In this document: one piece after another, positions 8,719 through 18,514 of the stretch
How positions within the stretch are numbered: position 1 is the stretch's first letter
How the letters are laid out: every line of letters begins with the position of its first letter
From: Actinoplanes sp. N902-109
Lineage (GTDB): Bacteria > Actinomycetota > Actinomycetes > Mycobacteriales > Micromonosporaceae
Direction of reading: 5' to 3'
NCBI RefSeq assembly: GCF_000389965.1
Contig: NC_021191.1
Location: 249,501-313,500 of the forward strand
DNA: 64,000 nt
Position numbers and translations under genes: made by a program
The notes under the pieces: model-generated
The model's database searches: none
What the model saw: the letters and a program-made list of their open reading frames with translations, nothing else
Told to the model about the DNA's origin: nothing

Positions 8719-9710
8719 CCGAACTCGAAGCTTTCGACATCCCGGGCAGAAAGCTCGGCTCCGGTCCGGACGTCAGCGTGCTCGGCCTGGGATGCATGGG
8801 CATGGCAGAGTTCTACGGGCCGTCCGACAAGAGCGAATCCGTCCGTACGATCCGACGCGCGGTGGACCGTGGGGTGACGCTCATCGACACCGCCTACATG
8901 TACGGCGGCGGGCGCAGCGAACAGATCGTCGGTGAGGCACTGGCCGGAGCCACCCGGCACCAGGTCACCCTGGCGACCAAGTGCGGACTGGTCCGTACTG
9001 CCGACGGCGTGGCCGTGAACGGCCGTCCCGAGCATCTGCGTGCCGCGGTCGAGGAGAGCTTGAGCCGCCTGCGGACCGATCACGTGGATCTGCTGTACCT
9101 CCACCGGGTGGATCCGGACGTACCGGTCGAGGAGTCGATCGGCGCAATGAGCGACCTGGTCTCGGCGGGCAAGACCCGATACCTCGGGATCTCCGAAGCG
9201 GGTCCGGACAGCTTGCGACGGGCGCACGCCACCCACCCCATGGCGGCGCTGCAATCGGAATTCTCGCTGGCCACCCGGGAGCCGCTGCAAACCCTGCTGC
9301 CGGTCTGCGTCGAGCTGGGCATCGGCTTCGTCGCCTGGGGACCGCTGAGCCGCGGTCTGCTCACCGGCACTCTGGCCGTCCGCTCGTTCCCGGGCGACGA
9401 CATCCGTAGCGTCCTGCCGCGCTTCGACCGCCCGGCGATGACCCACAACGTCCGCGTCGTCGAGCAGCTCAGGGAGATCGCGGCAGGCCACGGCTGGACC
9501 GTCGCGCAGCTGTCGCTGGCGTGGGTGCTCGCCCAGGGCGCCGTCGCGATCCCCGGCGCGATGAACCTGGGACAACTGGAGGAGAACCTGGGGGCCGCTG
9601 CTATCCAGCTCGACGCTGCGATCCTGCGACGCATCGACGAGATTGCGCCGCCGGGCACCTTCGCCGGAGACCGCTTCCATGCCCCGATGTTGTCCACGGT
9701 GGATCGGTGA
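8715..9710 (+). CDS. Aldo/keto reductase
   Basis: A 331-residue (beta/alpha)8 oxidoreductase of the AKR superfamily. The N-terminus has GLGCMGMAEFYG, the catalytic Asp-Tyr pair in DTAYMYG, the lysine in LATKCG and the histidine in YLHRVD. The C-terminal segment AIPGAMNLGQLEENLGA is the NADPH-binding loop. It resembles the YakC/PdxI-like branch. A tailoring ketone or aldehyde reduction is likely; the substrate is unknown. It overlaps the genes on both sides by 4 nt, so it belongs to the same polycistron. Confidence 0.9.
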   Translation: MTELEAFDIPGRKLGSGPDVSVLGLGCMGMAEFYGPSDKSESVRTIRRAVDRGVTLIDTAYMYGGGRSEQIVGEALAGATRHQVTLATKCGLVRTADGVAVNGRPEHLRAAVEESLSRLRTDHVDLLYLHRVDPDVPVEESIGAMSDLVSAGKTRYLGISEAGPDSLRRAHATHPMAALQSEFSLATREPLQTLLPVCVELGIGFVAWGPLSRGLLTGTLAVRSFPGDDIRSVLPRFDRPAMTHNVRVVEQLREIAAGHGWTVAQLSLAWVLAQGAVAIPGAMNLGQLEENLGAAAIQLDAAILRRIDEIAPPGTFAGDRFHAPMLSTVDR

Positions 9711-10600
9711 ACGCCGGCCCCAACCGGGCGTGGATGTTCCCGGGTCAAGGCGCCCAGGCCAAGGGGATGGGCGCAAAGCTGTTCGACCGTTTCCCGGCAC
9801 TGGTGGCCGAAGCCGACGAGTTGCTCGGCTACTCCATCGTCGAGAAGTGTCTGGCGGATCCCCGCACGGATCTTCGTTCGACCAGGCACGCCCAGCCCGC
9901 GCTCTATGTTGTCGAGGCGCTCGCCGTGCTCGCCGAACGGGAGGACACCGGCACGGAACCCGCTTTCCTGCTCGGGCACAGCGTCGGTGAGTACGCCGCG
10001 TTGTTCGCCGCCGGCGTGTTCGATTTCAGCAGCGGACTACGGCTGATCCGGGCCCGGGCCGAGGCGATGGCAGAACTCGGCGCCGAAGGCACCATGGTGG
10101 CCCTGCTCGGCGTCGATCCCAGCGACGTGACCGCTCTGCTCGACCGGCACGGCCTCACCGGGCTGGACGTGGCGCTGCACAATGCGCCGGGCCAGGTCGC
10201 CGTGGCCGGACCCCTGCAGACGACCGGCTGCCTGCTCGAGCTGGCCGTCGACGCCGGACTCAAAGCGGTACCGCTCAACGTGAGCGGACCTTTCCATTCG
10301 CGTTACATGCAGGACGCCGCTGACCGGTTCGCCGGGGCTGTCGCTGAGGTGACGCTGCACCCTCCGCGCGTTCCTGTGCTGGCGAATGTCACCGCACGTC
10401 CGTACGAGGACCATGCGATCGCCGAAACTTTGATCCGCCAGCTGACCCATCCGGTGCTGTGGTGCGAGAGCGTCGTCTGGCTGCTCGACCGCGGACCGGT
10501 TGAGTTCACCGAGCTCGGGCCAGGCACCACGTTGACCGGGATGGTGCGACGGATACGTGCATACGCCCAGCAGCCTGTGAACCTGGGGAGGAACCAATGA
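9707..10600 (+). CDS. Discrete malonyl/acyl-CoA:ACP transacylase
   Basis: A 297-residue stand-alone acyltransferase of the FabD/trans-AT type. The FPGQGAQ loop, nucleophile Ser92 in GHSVGEY and the motif GPFHSRYM (family GAFHSxLM) are present. A free AT is unusual next to a type I module with its own AT, but this operon also contains a free ACP and a KS protein without AT (16805-18514), both of which would need an acyl supply in trans. GPFHS in the specificity region is compatible with malonyl but is not diagnostic. It starts with GTG overlapping the aldo/keto reductase stop and ends overlapping the start of the large PKS. Confidence 0.88.
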   Translation: MNAGPNRAWMFPGQGAQAKGMGAKLFDRFPALVAEADELLGYSIVEKCLADPRTDLRSTRHAQPALYVVEALAVLAEREDTGTEPAFLLGHSVGEYAALFAAGVFDFSSGLRLIRARAEAMAELGAEGTMVALLGVDPSDVTALLDRHGLTGLDVALHNAPGQVAVAGPLQTTGCLLELAVDAGLKAVPLNVSGPFHSRYMQDAADRFAGAVAEVTLHPPRVPVLANVTARPYEDHAIAETLIRQLTHPVLWCESVVWLLDRGPVEFTELGPGTTLTGMVRRIRAYAQQPVNLGRNQ

Positions 10601-13600
10601 CCGATCCACGTGACGAGCCGCTGGCCGTCGTCGGCATGGCCGGACGATTTCCCGGTGCGCCGGATCTCGACCGCTTCTGGGAGCTGCTGATCCGGGGCGG
10701 TGACGCGATCGGGCCGGTGCCGGCCGAGCGCTGGGACGCCACGGCCCAGCTCGACCGCGAGAAACAGGTGCCGGCGATGGGCGGCTTCCTGGAGGACGTC
10801 GGCGCGTTCGACCCGACGTTCTTCGGCATCTCCCCGCGCGAGGCGGCCAGCATGGACCCCCAGCAGCGCCTCATGCTCGAGACGAGCTGGCTGGCGCTGG
10901 AGGACGCCGGTACGCGCAGCCGCGACATCGCAGGCTCCCGCACCGGTGTCTACGTCGGTGCGCTCTGGCACGACTACGAGGTCTTGCGCAAGGACCGCGG
11001 CGCACCGGCCACTCAGCACAGCGCGTACGGCAACGCGAACGACATGATCGCCACCCGGGTGTCGTACGTTCTTCGGCTGCGCGGCCCCAGCCTCACCCTG
11101 GAGACCGGGTGTTCCGCCTCGCTGGTGGCACTCCACACCGCCGCCCAGGCGCTGTGGAACGGTGAGATCGACGCCGCTCTGGTCGGTGGGACCAACCTCA
11201 TGCTCACCCCGGATCTGACGGTCGGGCTCACCCACTTCGGTGGTCTGTCCCCCACCGGCCGGTGCCATGCGTTCTCCGCCGCGGCCGACGGCTACGTGCG
11301 CGGGGAGGGGGTGGCCGTGGTCTACCTCAAGACGCTCGCGCAGGCGCGACGGGACGGCGACCGCATTCACGGCCTGGTCGAGCGGTCCGTGGTGAACAAC
11401 GACGGCGGCGGCGACAGCGTGGTGACCCCGGACGTGGCAGGCCAGGAAGACCTGCTGCGCCTTGCGTACGGCGACGGTCGCATCGCCGTGGACGAGGTGG
11501 CATACATCGAGGCGCATGGCACCGGCACGGGGCGTGGCGACCCTGTCGAGGCGCGGGCGATCGGCCGCGTGCTGGGACAACACCGGGATCCGCGGCGTGG
11601 GCCGCTGCGTATCGGCTCCGTGAAGTCCAACATCGGGCACCTGGAAGCCACGGCGGGTCTGGCCGGCGTCATTAAGGTGCTGCTCGCGATGCGCCATGGC
11701 ATGGTGCCGCCGAGCCTGCACGCCGATCTGCTCAATCCTGCCATCGCGTTCGAGGAGCTCAACCTCGAGGTGGTCCGCGAGCCGTACACCCTGCCCGCCG
11801 GGCCGTACCGGGCGGGAGTCAGCTCGTTCGGCTGGGGCGGCACCAACGCCCACGTCGTCCTGCACACGCCGCCGGATGCACCGCCGGCGCCGGACGGGGA
11901 CACCACACCGCAGCCGGGCCAGCTGGTCCTGTCTGCCCACGAGCCCGCGGCACTGCTGCAGCGCAGCCGGGACATCGCCGCGATGCTGGCCGCTGGGGCG
12001 CCGGCGGGCCCGATCGCCGCGAACCTGGCGTGGCGTCGGGACCACTTCCAGCACCGCGTCGCAGTGGTGCACGACGCTGCCACGGACGCAGCCGAGCTGC
12101 TCACCGCCTTCGCGGAGCAGGACGCCGACAGCATCGCTGACACTGCCGGCGTGGTGATGCCGGTTCCCGGCGTTGTCGCCGGACACGCCCGACGTCCCGG
12201 CCGAGTCGCGTTCGTCTTCCCGGGTCAGGGCACCCAGTGGGCCGGTCTGGGACGTGAGCTGCTGGCCGGCGACGCCGCGTTCGCCGCCGCCGTCCGCCGG
12301 TGTGCCGAGGCGTTGCGGCCGTACATCGATTGGGATCTGCTTGCCGTTCTGGACGGGACTGCCGGCGACGAGTGGCTGAACCGGGTCGACATCGTGCAGC
12401 CAACGCTGTGGGCCGTGTCGGTCGGCCTGGCGGCATGCTGGCAGGCTGCCGGCATCGTGCCGGACGTCGTGATCGGCCACAGCCAAGGCGAGGTCGGTGC
12501 GGCCACCGTCGCGGGGATCCTCAGCCTCGACGACGCTGCGATGATCGTGGCCCGCCGCAGCGCCCTGGCCCGGCGTACGTCCGGCCGGGGCCGGATGCTG
12601 GCCGTCGAGCTGGATGTCGCCGGCGCACAGGCGGCGCTGGAAGGCTTCGAGGAGACAGTCTCCCTGGCGGTCAACAACGGGCCCCGGTCTTGCGTGCTGT
12701 CCGGCGATGACGACTCCATCCAGCTGCTCAAGGAGCTGCTGGAGGCCGACGGGGTCTTCTGCCGCCTGGTCAAGGTCGACTATGCCTCGCACAGCCCGCA
12801 GATGGACGAGCTGCGCGCGGATCTGTTGAACGAGCTCAAGGACGTGCGCCCGCGCAAGGCAACCCTCAAGTTGATGTCCACCGTGACCGCCCGGATGCTG
12901 ACGGGCACCGAGATGGACGCGGCTTACTGGGCCGACAATCTGCGCTGCCCGGTGATCTTCGCCGAGGCCATGTCCGCACTGTTCGACGATGGCGTCACCC
13001 ATGTTGTCGAGATCAGCGGGCATCCGGTGCTGACGGCGGCGGCACAGGAGCTGGCATCCTTCCACCCCGATCCGCCCCGGGTGTTCGGGACCCTGCGCCG
13101 TACCGAGGGCACGCCGCGTGATCTCGCACTTGCCGTTGCCACGGCTTACGTCCACGGCCTCGAACCGTTCGGACGGCTCTCCCGCGGCGGGCCCGCGCCG
13201 CTTCCGGCATACCCCTGGCAACGCAGCACGTACTGGGTGGAACCCGGTCGCCGTCGCCCGGGCCTGGCCGGCGAACTGGGCGTGGAGCTGAGGCCGTCGC
13301 CGAACGAACCGGACACCTGGGAAGGGCACCTGGAGCTGGATCTCCAGGAGCCGCCCTGGTTGGCCGACCACCGCGTTCACGACGCGGTGGTGTTCCCCGC
13401 GGCTGGCATGCTCACCGTGGCGATCGATACCGCGCGAGCCCGCACCGGTGCCTGTCCGCGGCTGCTGGACACGGTTACGTTCTCGCAGCATCTCACGATC
13501 GGCTCGGACCCGGTCCCGGTGACGACCGTGTGGACGGAGAACGGCGCCGGCTGTGGCGTCGTCACTGTGCTGTCGTTGCCCGGGCAGGGTGCCGGGTGGA

Positions 13601-16600
13601 CGACCCACGCCGCGCTCGAGGTTCGCGCCGAGGACGGTGACGCCGCCGATGCCACCTTCCCGCAGCATCTGCTCGCCGGGCAGGACGTAGGGCCGGCGGC
13701 GTTCTACTCGTCCCAGGCGGCCCGAGGCTTGAACTACGGCGACATGTTGCGCGGCGTCCGCGAGTTGTATCACGGCGGCGAGGAGACACTCGGCCATGTC
13801 GTACTGCCGCACCAGTGCCGGGCGGCGGCGCGGCCACATGCGTTGCATCCGGTGCTGCTCGACACCATCTTGCAAGTCGCACTGCCGCTGTGCCCGGGGG
13901 ATGGCACCGTGGTGCCCAATTCCATCCGTGCCGTACGGCTGCTGCGCGATCCCGCCGAGCCAGTCATCGAGGTCTGGGCGCACGCCGTCACGTATGGCGG
14001 GACCGGCGAGATCGATGTCGTGGTCTTCGACGCCGAGCAGCGGACGCTGTTGCGGATAGAAGGCCTCGTGATGCACGCGCTGGAGGAGCCCGGCGACGGT
14101 GCGCTGCGGCCCGGGCTGACGCTTCAGCTTGAGTTCGAGGAACTACCGGCCGCCGAACCGGTGGCTGTCCACGCCGAGGTGAGTACCCCGGACCCCGGTC
14201 TGCGAGCCGACGCGAACCGATTGGCGGACGCGCTGAGGAGCGCAGCCGCGGCGGACGACGTGGACCATGTCGTGTTTCTGGCTCCGCGCACGCTCGGGCA
14301 GCAGCGGCTCGGGCTGATGGCTCTCACGGAGCTGGTGCGTGCGTGCTCGCAACGACCTGTGCCGCCCCGGCTGGTGATCGTAACCAGCGGCGCCCAGGCG
14401 GTCACCGCAGCCGACCGAGTGGCTCCCGGTGCGGCGTTGTTCTGGGGCTTTGGCCGGACCGTCCGGCAGGAGCACCCGGAGCTGCGCGTACTGCTGGTCG
14501 ACCTCGACCTCGACGGGGAGGACGACGGATGGGCAGATCGGTGCGCCGAGGCGGTGCGCACGGCGCATGACGACGAGGACCAGATCGTGCTGCGCGCGGG
14601 CCGTCAATACGCGGCCCGGCTGCAGCGGACCGATGAGCCGGGCAGCACAGCGGCGCAGGCGTCCTGGCGGCGCAGCGAATCGGCGTTCCGTCTGGTGCCG
14701 GAGCGCCCAGGACTGTGGGAAGGCCTGATCTTCCGTCCACTGATCCGGCGTGAGCCGCAGACCGGCGAGGTGGAGGTGGAGATCCGCGCCGCCGCCCTCA
14801 ACTTCATCGACGTGATGAAGGCAATGGGTACCTACCCCGATCCGGCAGGCCGCCGGCTTCTGGGTATCGAGTGCGCCGGTCGGATCACCCGGGTCGGTCC
14901 CGGAGTCACCGGCCTGCGCCCCGGTCAGCACGTTGTTGCGTGCGTGCTGCCGACGCTGGCGTCCCACGTCACGGTGCGGGCGGATCACACCCGCGTCCTG
15001 CCCGGCCGGCTGAGCGACGAAGAGGCGGTCACCTTGCCGATCGCTCTCACCACCGCATGGCACGCCCTGCACGATCTTGCCCGGGTGGAGTCCGGTGAGA
15101 CCGTGCTGATCCATTCCGCTGCGGGTGGTCTGGGATTGGCGGCGGTGGCGCTCGCCCGGCTGGCCGGTGCCGAGGTGATCGCCACGGCCGGCAGCCCGGC
15201 AAAGCGGGAGTACCTGCGGGGGCTGGGCATCGAGCATGTCTTCGACTCGCGCTCGCCGGCGTGGGCCGATGCCGTGCTGTCCGCAACCGGCGGACGCGGT
15301 GTGGACGTGCTGCTGAACTCGCTCACCGGACCGTCGATCCGGCTCGGGCTGCAGGTGCTCGCGGAGGGCGGCCGGTTCATCGAGCTGGGCAAGCGGGACC
15401 TGTACGCCGACCGCCGGGTCGCGCTCGGCCTGTTCACCCGCTCCATCACCTTCTCGGCCGTGGACATCGCGGGCATGATGGCGCGCCGCCCGGAACGGTT
15501 CGCCCGGTTGCTGGCCACGGTGTGGAAGCTGGTGGAGCGGGGAGAAGTCGACCCGTTGCCCGGCACCGCTCTGCCCATGGCGCAGGTCGCGGAGGCGATG
15601 CGCGACATGTCCCGTGGAACTCACATCGGTAAATTCGTCCTGCGAGCCGGGCCGCCGCCCGTTGTGGCACCGGACGTGCCCGACCAGGACTCGCTGCGGC
15701 AGGATGCCAGCTACCTGGTCACCGGCGGCCTTGGCGGCCTGGGCCTGGAGCTTGCCGACCATCTGGCTGCGGCTGGAGCCGGAGTGCTGATTCTCATCGG
15801 CCGCTCGGCGCCCTCGCCGGAGGCGGAGCGGCGTATCACTGCATTGCGCAGGTCCGGGAACCGGGTGGAGACCCGGCAGGTCGACGTCACCGATACCGTG
15901 GCACTGACCCGGCTGCTCGATGACGTGCGCTCCAGCTTGCCCCCGCTGCGTGGTGTGTTCCATGCGGCAGGTGTCCTGGACGACGCAACCATCGCCACCT
16001 TGCGGAGCGAGCAGATCGAGCGGGTCCTCGGGCCGAAGGTCGACGGGGCGCGGTATCTGGACGCGGCGACCGTCGAGGACCCCCTGGACATGTTTGTGCT
16101 GTTCTCCTCCGTCGCCGGACTGGTGGGCCTGCCGGGGCAGGGCGCGTACGCCGCCGCGAACGCCTACCTCGACGCCCTGGCCGAAGCGCGCCGACGCCGC
16201 GGGGTGCCAGGTCTGAGCATCCAGTGGGGGCCGTTCGCTGACATCGGTCTGGCCCAGGGCGAGCACCGTGGTTCGCGGCTGGCCGAGCGCGGCATGCAGG
16301 GGCTGGCAACAGCCGATGCGTGGCCCGCGCTGATGGATCTGCTCCGCGCGGACGTGCAGGTCGCCTCGGTTGTCCGGTTGAACCTGCGGCAATGGTTGGA
16401 CTCGTACCCGGAGACTGCCGCGCGGCGCAGTTGGAGCCGGCTGCTGGCCGAGACGTCCTCGCCCGGCGGCACCCGTTCGGGCTCGTCGACCGCGCTGCTG
16501 ACCAGCCTGGAGCAGATTACCGGAGCCGATCGTCTCGCACTGGTGGAGAACCATGTCCGGGAGCTGGCGGGCCGGGTACTACGGTTCGACGCCACCCGGG

Positions 16601-16800
16601 TGCCGCATGATGTCCCGTTCCGCGACCTTGGCCTGGACTCCCTGCTGAGCATCGAGTTCCGCAACCGCCTGGAAGCGGCCTTCGGACTGACGCTGTCGCC
16701 CACGCTGCTGTGGACGTACGGCACCGTCCGTTCCCTGGCCACCGCGCTGGCCGAGCGTCTGCCAGGCGCTGAGCAACCCGCCGACACGAGGAGCAGCTGA
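10597..16800 (+). CDS. Type I polyketide synthase, fully reducing module KS-AT-DH-ER-KR-ACP
   Basis: A 2067-residue single module. KS, residues about 8-423: active Cys172 lies in ETGCSASL rather than the usual DTACSSSL; EAHGTGT and SNIGHLEATAG are intact. AT, about 537-843: GHSQGE at about 627 and YASH further on, the signature usually linked to methylmalonyl-CoA. DH, about 897-1163: histidine in LADHRVH and aspartate in LLDTILQ, although the HxxxGxxxxP glycine is Asp. A structural KR half, about 1170-1360. ER, about 1368-1682, with HSAAGGLGL. KR, about 1702-1888: GGLGGLG and HAAGVLDD, the LDD pattern of B-type reductases. ACP, about 1982-2055, LGLDSLLS. It lacks an N-terminal docking coil and any TE. 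This order and full reduction resemble iterative mycocerosate-type synthases, so it could act more than once. Confidence 0.93.
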   Translation: MTDPRDEPLAVVGMAGRFPGAPDLDRFWELLIRGGDAIGPVPAERWDATAQLDREKQVPAMGGFLEDVGAFDPTFFGISPREAASMDPQQRLMLETSWLALEDAGTRSRDIAGSRTGVYVGALWHDYEVLRKDRGAPATQHSAYGNANDMIATRVSYVLRLRGPSLTLETGCSASLVALHTAAQALWNGEIDAALVGGTNLMLTPDLTVGLTHFGGLSPTGRCHAFSAAADGYVRGEGVAVVYLKTLAQARRDGDRIHGLVERSVVNNDGGGDSVVTPDVAGQEDLLRLAYGDGRIAVDEVAYIEAHGTGTGRGDPVEARAIGRVLGQHRDPRRGPLRIGSVKSNIGHLEATAGLAGVIKVLLAMRHGMVPPSLHADLLNPAIAFEELNLEVVREPYTLPAGPYRAGVSSFGWGGTNAHVVLHTPPDAPPAPDGDTTPQPGQLVLSAHEPAALLQRSRDIAAMLAAGAPAGPIAANLAWRRDHFQHRVAVVHDAATDAAELLTAFAEQDADSIADTAGVVMPVPGVVAGHARRPGRVAFVFPGQGTQWAGLGRELLAGDAAFAAAVRRCAEALRPYIDWDLLAVLDGTAGDEWLNRVDIVQPTLWAVSVGLAACWQAAGIVPDVVIGHSQGEVGAATVAGILSLDDAAMIVARRSALARRTSGRGRMLAVELDVAGAQAALEGFEETVSLAVNNGPRSCVLSGDDDSIQLLKELLEADGVFCRLVKVDYASHSPQMDELRADLLNELKDVRPRKATLKLMSTVTARMLTGTEMDAAYWADNLRCPVIFAEAMSALFDDGVTHVVEISGHPVLTAAAQELASFHPDPPRVFGTLRRTEGTPRDLALAVATAYVHGLEPFGRLSRGGPAPLPAYPWQRSTYWVEPGRRRPGLAGELGVELRPSPNEPDTWEGHLELDLQEPPWLADHRVHDAVVFPAAGMLTVAIDTARARTGACPRLLDTVTFSQHLTIGSDPVPVTTVWTENGAGCGVVTVLSLPGQGAGWTTHAALEVRAEDGDAADATFPQHLLAGQDVGPAAFYSSQAARGLNYGDMLRGVRELYHGGEETLGHVVLPHQCRAAARPHALHPVLLDTILQVALPLCPGDGTVVPNSIRAVRLLRDPAEPVIEVWAHAVTYGGTGEIDVVVFDAEQRTLLRIEGLVMHALEEPGDGALRPGLTLQLEFEELPAAEPVAVHAEVSTPDPGLRADANRLADALRSAAAADDVDHVVFLAPRTLGQQRLGLMALTELVRACSQRPVPPRLVIVTSGAQAVTAADRVAPGAALFWGFGRTVRQEHPELRVLLVDLDLDGEDDGWADRCAEAVRTAHDDEDQIVLRAGRQYAARLQRTDEPGSTAAQASWRRSESAFRLVPERPGLWEGLIFRPLIRREPQTGEVEVEIRAAALNFIDVMKAMGTYPDPAGRRLLGIECAGRITRVGPGVTGLRPGQHVVACVLPTLASHVTVRADHTRVLPGRLSDEEAVTLPIALTTAWHALHDLARVESGETVLIHSAAGGLGLAAVALARLAGAEVIATAGSPAKREYLRGLGIEHVFDSRSPAWADAVLSATGGRGVDVLLNSLTGPSIRLGLQVLAEGGRFIELGKRDLYADRRVALGLFTRSITFSAVDIAGMMARRPERFARLLATVWKLVERGEVDPLPGTALPMAQVAEAMRDMSRGTHIGKFVLRAGPPPVVAPDVPDQDSLRQDASYLVTGGLGGLGLELADHLAAAGAGVLILIGRSAPSPEAERRITALRRSGNRVETRQVDVTDTVALTRLLDDVRSSLPPLRGVFHAAGVLDDATIATLRSEQIERVLGPKVDGARYLDAATVEDPLDMFVLFSSVAGLVGLPGQGAYAAANAYLDALAEARRRRGVPGLSIQWGPFADIGLAQGEHRGSRLAERGMQGLATADAWPALMDLLRADVQVASVVRLNLRQWLDSYPETAARRSWSRLLAETSSPGGTRSGSSTALLTSLEQITGADRLALVENHVRELAGRVLRFDATRVPHDVPFRDLGLDSLLSIEFRNRLEAAFGLTLSPTLLWTYGTVRSLATALAERLPGAEQPADTRSS

Positions 16801-16804
16801 CGGC

Positions 16805-18514
16805 ATGTCGACGACCGCGCTCAATCGGGCGCTTGCCACCATCCAGAAACTGCGTGCCGAACTCGCGGCGCGAAGCGACCGGCAGCCCATCGCCGTCGTC
16901 GGCGTAGGGCTGCGGTTCCCCGGCGGACTACGCGACCTCGACGGCTACTGGTCCGCGCTGAGCACCGGCCAGGACCTGGTGCGCCCACTGCCGGAGGGCC
17001 GGCGGGAGCCCTTCGCTGCGCAATGGGCAACGTTGCCGCACCGAGGCGGCTTTCTCGACGATGTCCTGGGCTTCGACGCGGCCTTCTTCGGTATCCGCAC
17101 CCACGAGGCGCAGGCGATGGATCCGCAGCACCGGATCCTGCTCGAGGTGTCCTGGGAGGCGCTTGAGGACGCGGGCATCACGCCGCGGCTGGTGGAAGGG
17201 CAGCGCGCGGGCTTCTTCGCCGGTATCACCAACACCGACTACAACACCGACTGGCGCCCGGCCGACCCTGAGTTCTCTTGGTTGCTCGGGAATCTGCCGG
17301 CCTTCGCCGCGGGGCGGGTGGCGCATACCCTCGGGCTCACCGGCCCAGCCATGACGGTCGACACCGCCTGCTCGTCCTCACTGGTCGCCGTGCACCTGGC
17401 CCGGCAGGCGCTGTCCCGCCGGGAGTGCGACGTGGCACTGGCCGGCGGCGCGAACCTCGTCGTCTCGCCGGGCATGACCCGGATCATGGCGCAGTCCGGT
17501 CTGCTCGCCCCGGACGGGACCTGCAAGCCCTTCGATGCGCGGGCGAACGGCTTCACCCGCTCCGAAGGCTGCGGGATAGTCGTGCTCAAGCGGCTCGACG
17601 ACGCGCTGCGCGACGATGATCGGATCTACGCCCTGATCCAGGGTTCCGCGCTCAACCACGACGGCCGCTCCACCAGTATCAGCGCACCCAGTGTGTCCGC
17701 GCAGACGGACCTGATCAAGGCCGCGCTTGCGGATGCGGACCTCGGCCCGGAGGCTGTCGGTCTGGTCGAGGCGCACGGCACGGGCACTGCTCTGGGCGAC
17801 CCGATCGAGATGGAGGCAGTCGCCGAGGCTCTCGGACGTCCGGCCCCGGACAATGTGCTGCATGTCGGCTCGGTCAAAGCAAACCTGGGGCATCAGGAGG
17901 CCGCTGCCGGCATCGCCGGTCTGCTCAAGGCCATCCTGTGCCTGCACCACCGGGCCGTGCCGCCTCTGCTGCACTTCCGGACGCTCAACCCGCGCATCGA
18001 TCTCAGTGGTACGGGCATCCGGCTGACGGAGAAGCTGCAGCCCTGGTTGCTGGAGCGTAGCGGGGAACACGCAGCGGTCAGTTCGTTCGGGTTGAGCGGG
18101 ACGAACGCTCACATCATCCTGGGTGCACCACCCGAGCGCACCGCTGTGGACGGCACCGTCGCTGTGGCCGGTTTCGAAATGTCGGCGCGTGATCCGGCCG
18201 CCCTGCGGGCACTGGTCCGTGACTACCACGGCCGGCTGCGGGATCTCGCCGACGGCGACTATGCCGCCTTCGCCTACACCGCCACTCAGGGGCGGGCCCG
18301 GCATCCGCAGCGTCTGGTGGTCGTCGCCGCCAACCGTCACGAGGCGATTGCCGCACTACGCCGGTTCCTTGACGCACCGGCCGTTTCCAGCGAGGCGGAC
18401 CTCGGCGAGGACCATGCCCTTCCCCGCCGGGTGCTCAGTCTCCCGCCCTACCCCTGGCAACACCGACACCTGGCATTGCAACCGCCGGGGATCGAGGACC
18501 TGACAGGAAGGTGA
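16805..18514 (+). CDS. AT-less type I ketosynthase with docking domain and KS-AT linker remnants
   Basis: A 569-residue protein. Residues 1-24 form a short coiled-coil docking segment (LNRALATIQKLRAELAARS). KS, residues about 25-440, has DTACSSSL, EAHGTGT and NLGHQEAAAG, so it should be active. Next comes the KS-to-AT linker (about 440-545, ending in AIAALRRFL), followed at once by the post-AT linker signature LPPYPWQHRHL. The whole AT that normally lies between the two linkers is absent, with no frameshift. This is the arrangement of a KS-only module whose AT was deleted and whose extender may come from the free AT at 9707. No ACP is attached. It begins 4 nt after the type I PKS stop and overlaps the DUF5988 gene. 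Confidence 0.88.
   Translation: MSTTALNRALATIQKLRAELAARSDRQPIAVVGVGLRFPGGLRDLDGYWSALSTGQDLVRPLPEGRREPFAAQWATLPHRGGFLDDVLGFDAAFFGIRTHEAQAMDPQHRILLEVSWEALEDAGITPRLVEGQRAGFFAGITNTDYNTDWRPADPEFSWLLGNLPAFAAGRVAHTLGLTGPAMTVDTACSSSLVAVHLARQALSRRECDVALAGGANLVVSPGMTRIMAQSGLLAPDGTCKPFDARANGFTRSEGCGIVVLKRLDDALRDDDRIYALIQGSALNHDGRSTSISAPSVSAQTDLIKAALADADLGPEAVGLVEAHGTGTALGDPIEMEAVAEALGRPAPDNVLHVGSVKANLGHQEAAAGIAGLLKAILCLHHRAVPPLLHFRTLNPRIDLSGTGIRLTEKLQPWLLERSGEHAAVSSFGLSGTNAHIILGAPPERTAVDGTVAVAGFEMSARDPAALRALVRDYHGRLRDLADGDYAAFAYTATQGRARHPQRLVVVAANRHEAIAALRRFLDAPAVSSEADLGEDHALPRRVLSLPPYPWQHRHLALQPPGIEDLTGR

Noticed and set aside
10303..14076. Minus-strand reading frame of 1257 codons across the large PKS
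   Set aside because: It lies antisense to well-defined KS, AT and DH domains and its Arg/Gly/His-rich translation matches no family; long antisense frames are expected at this GC content.
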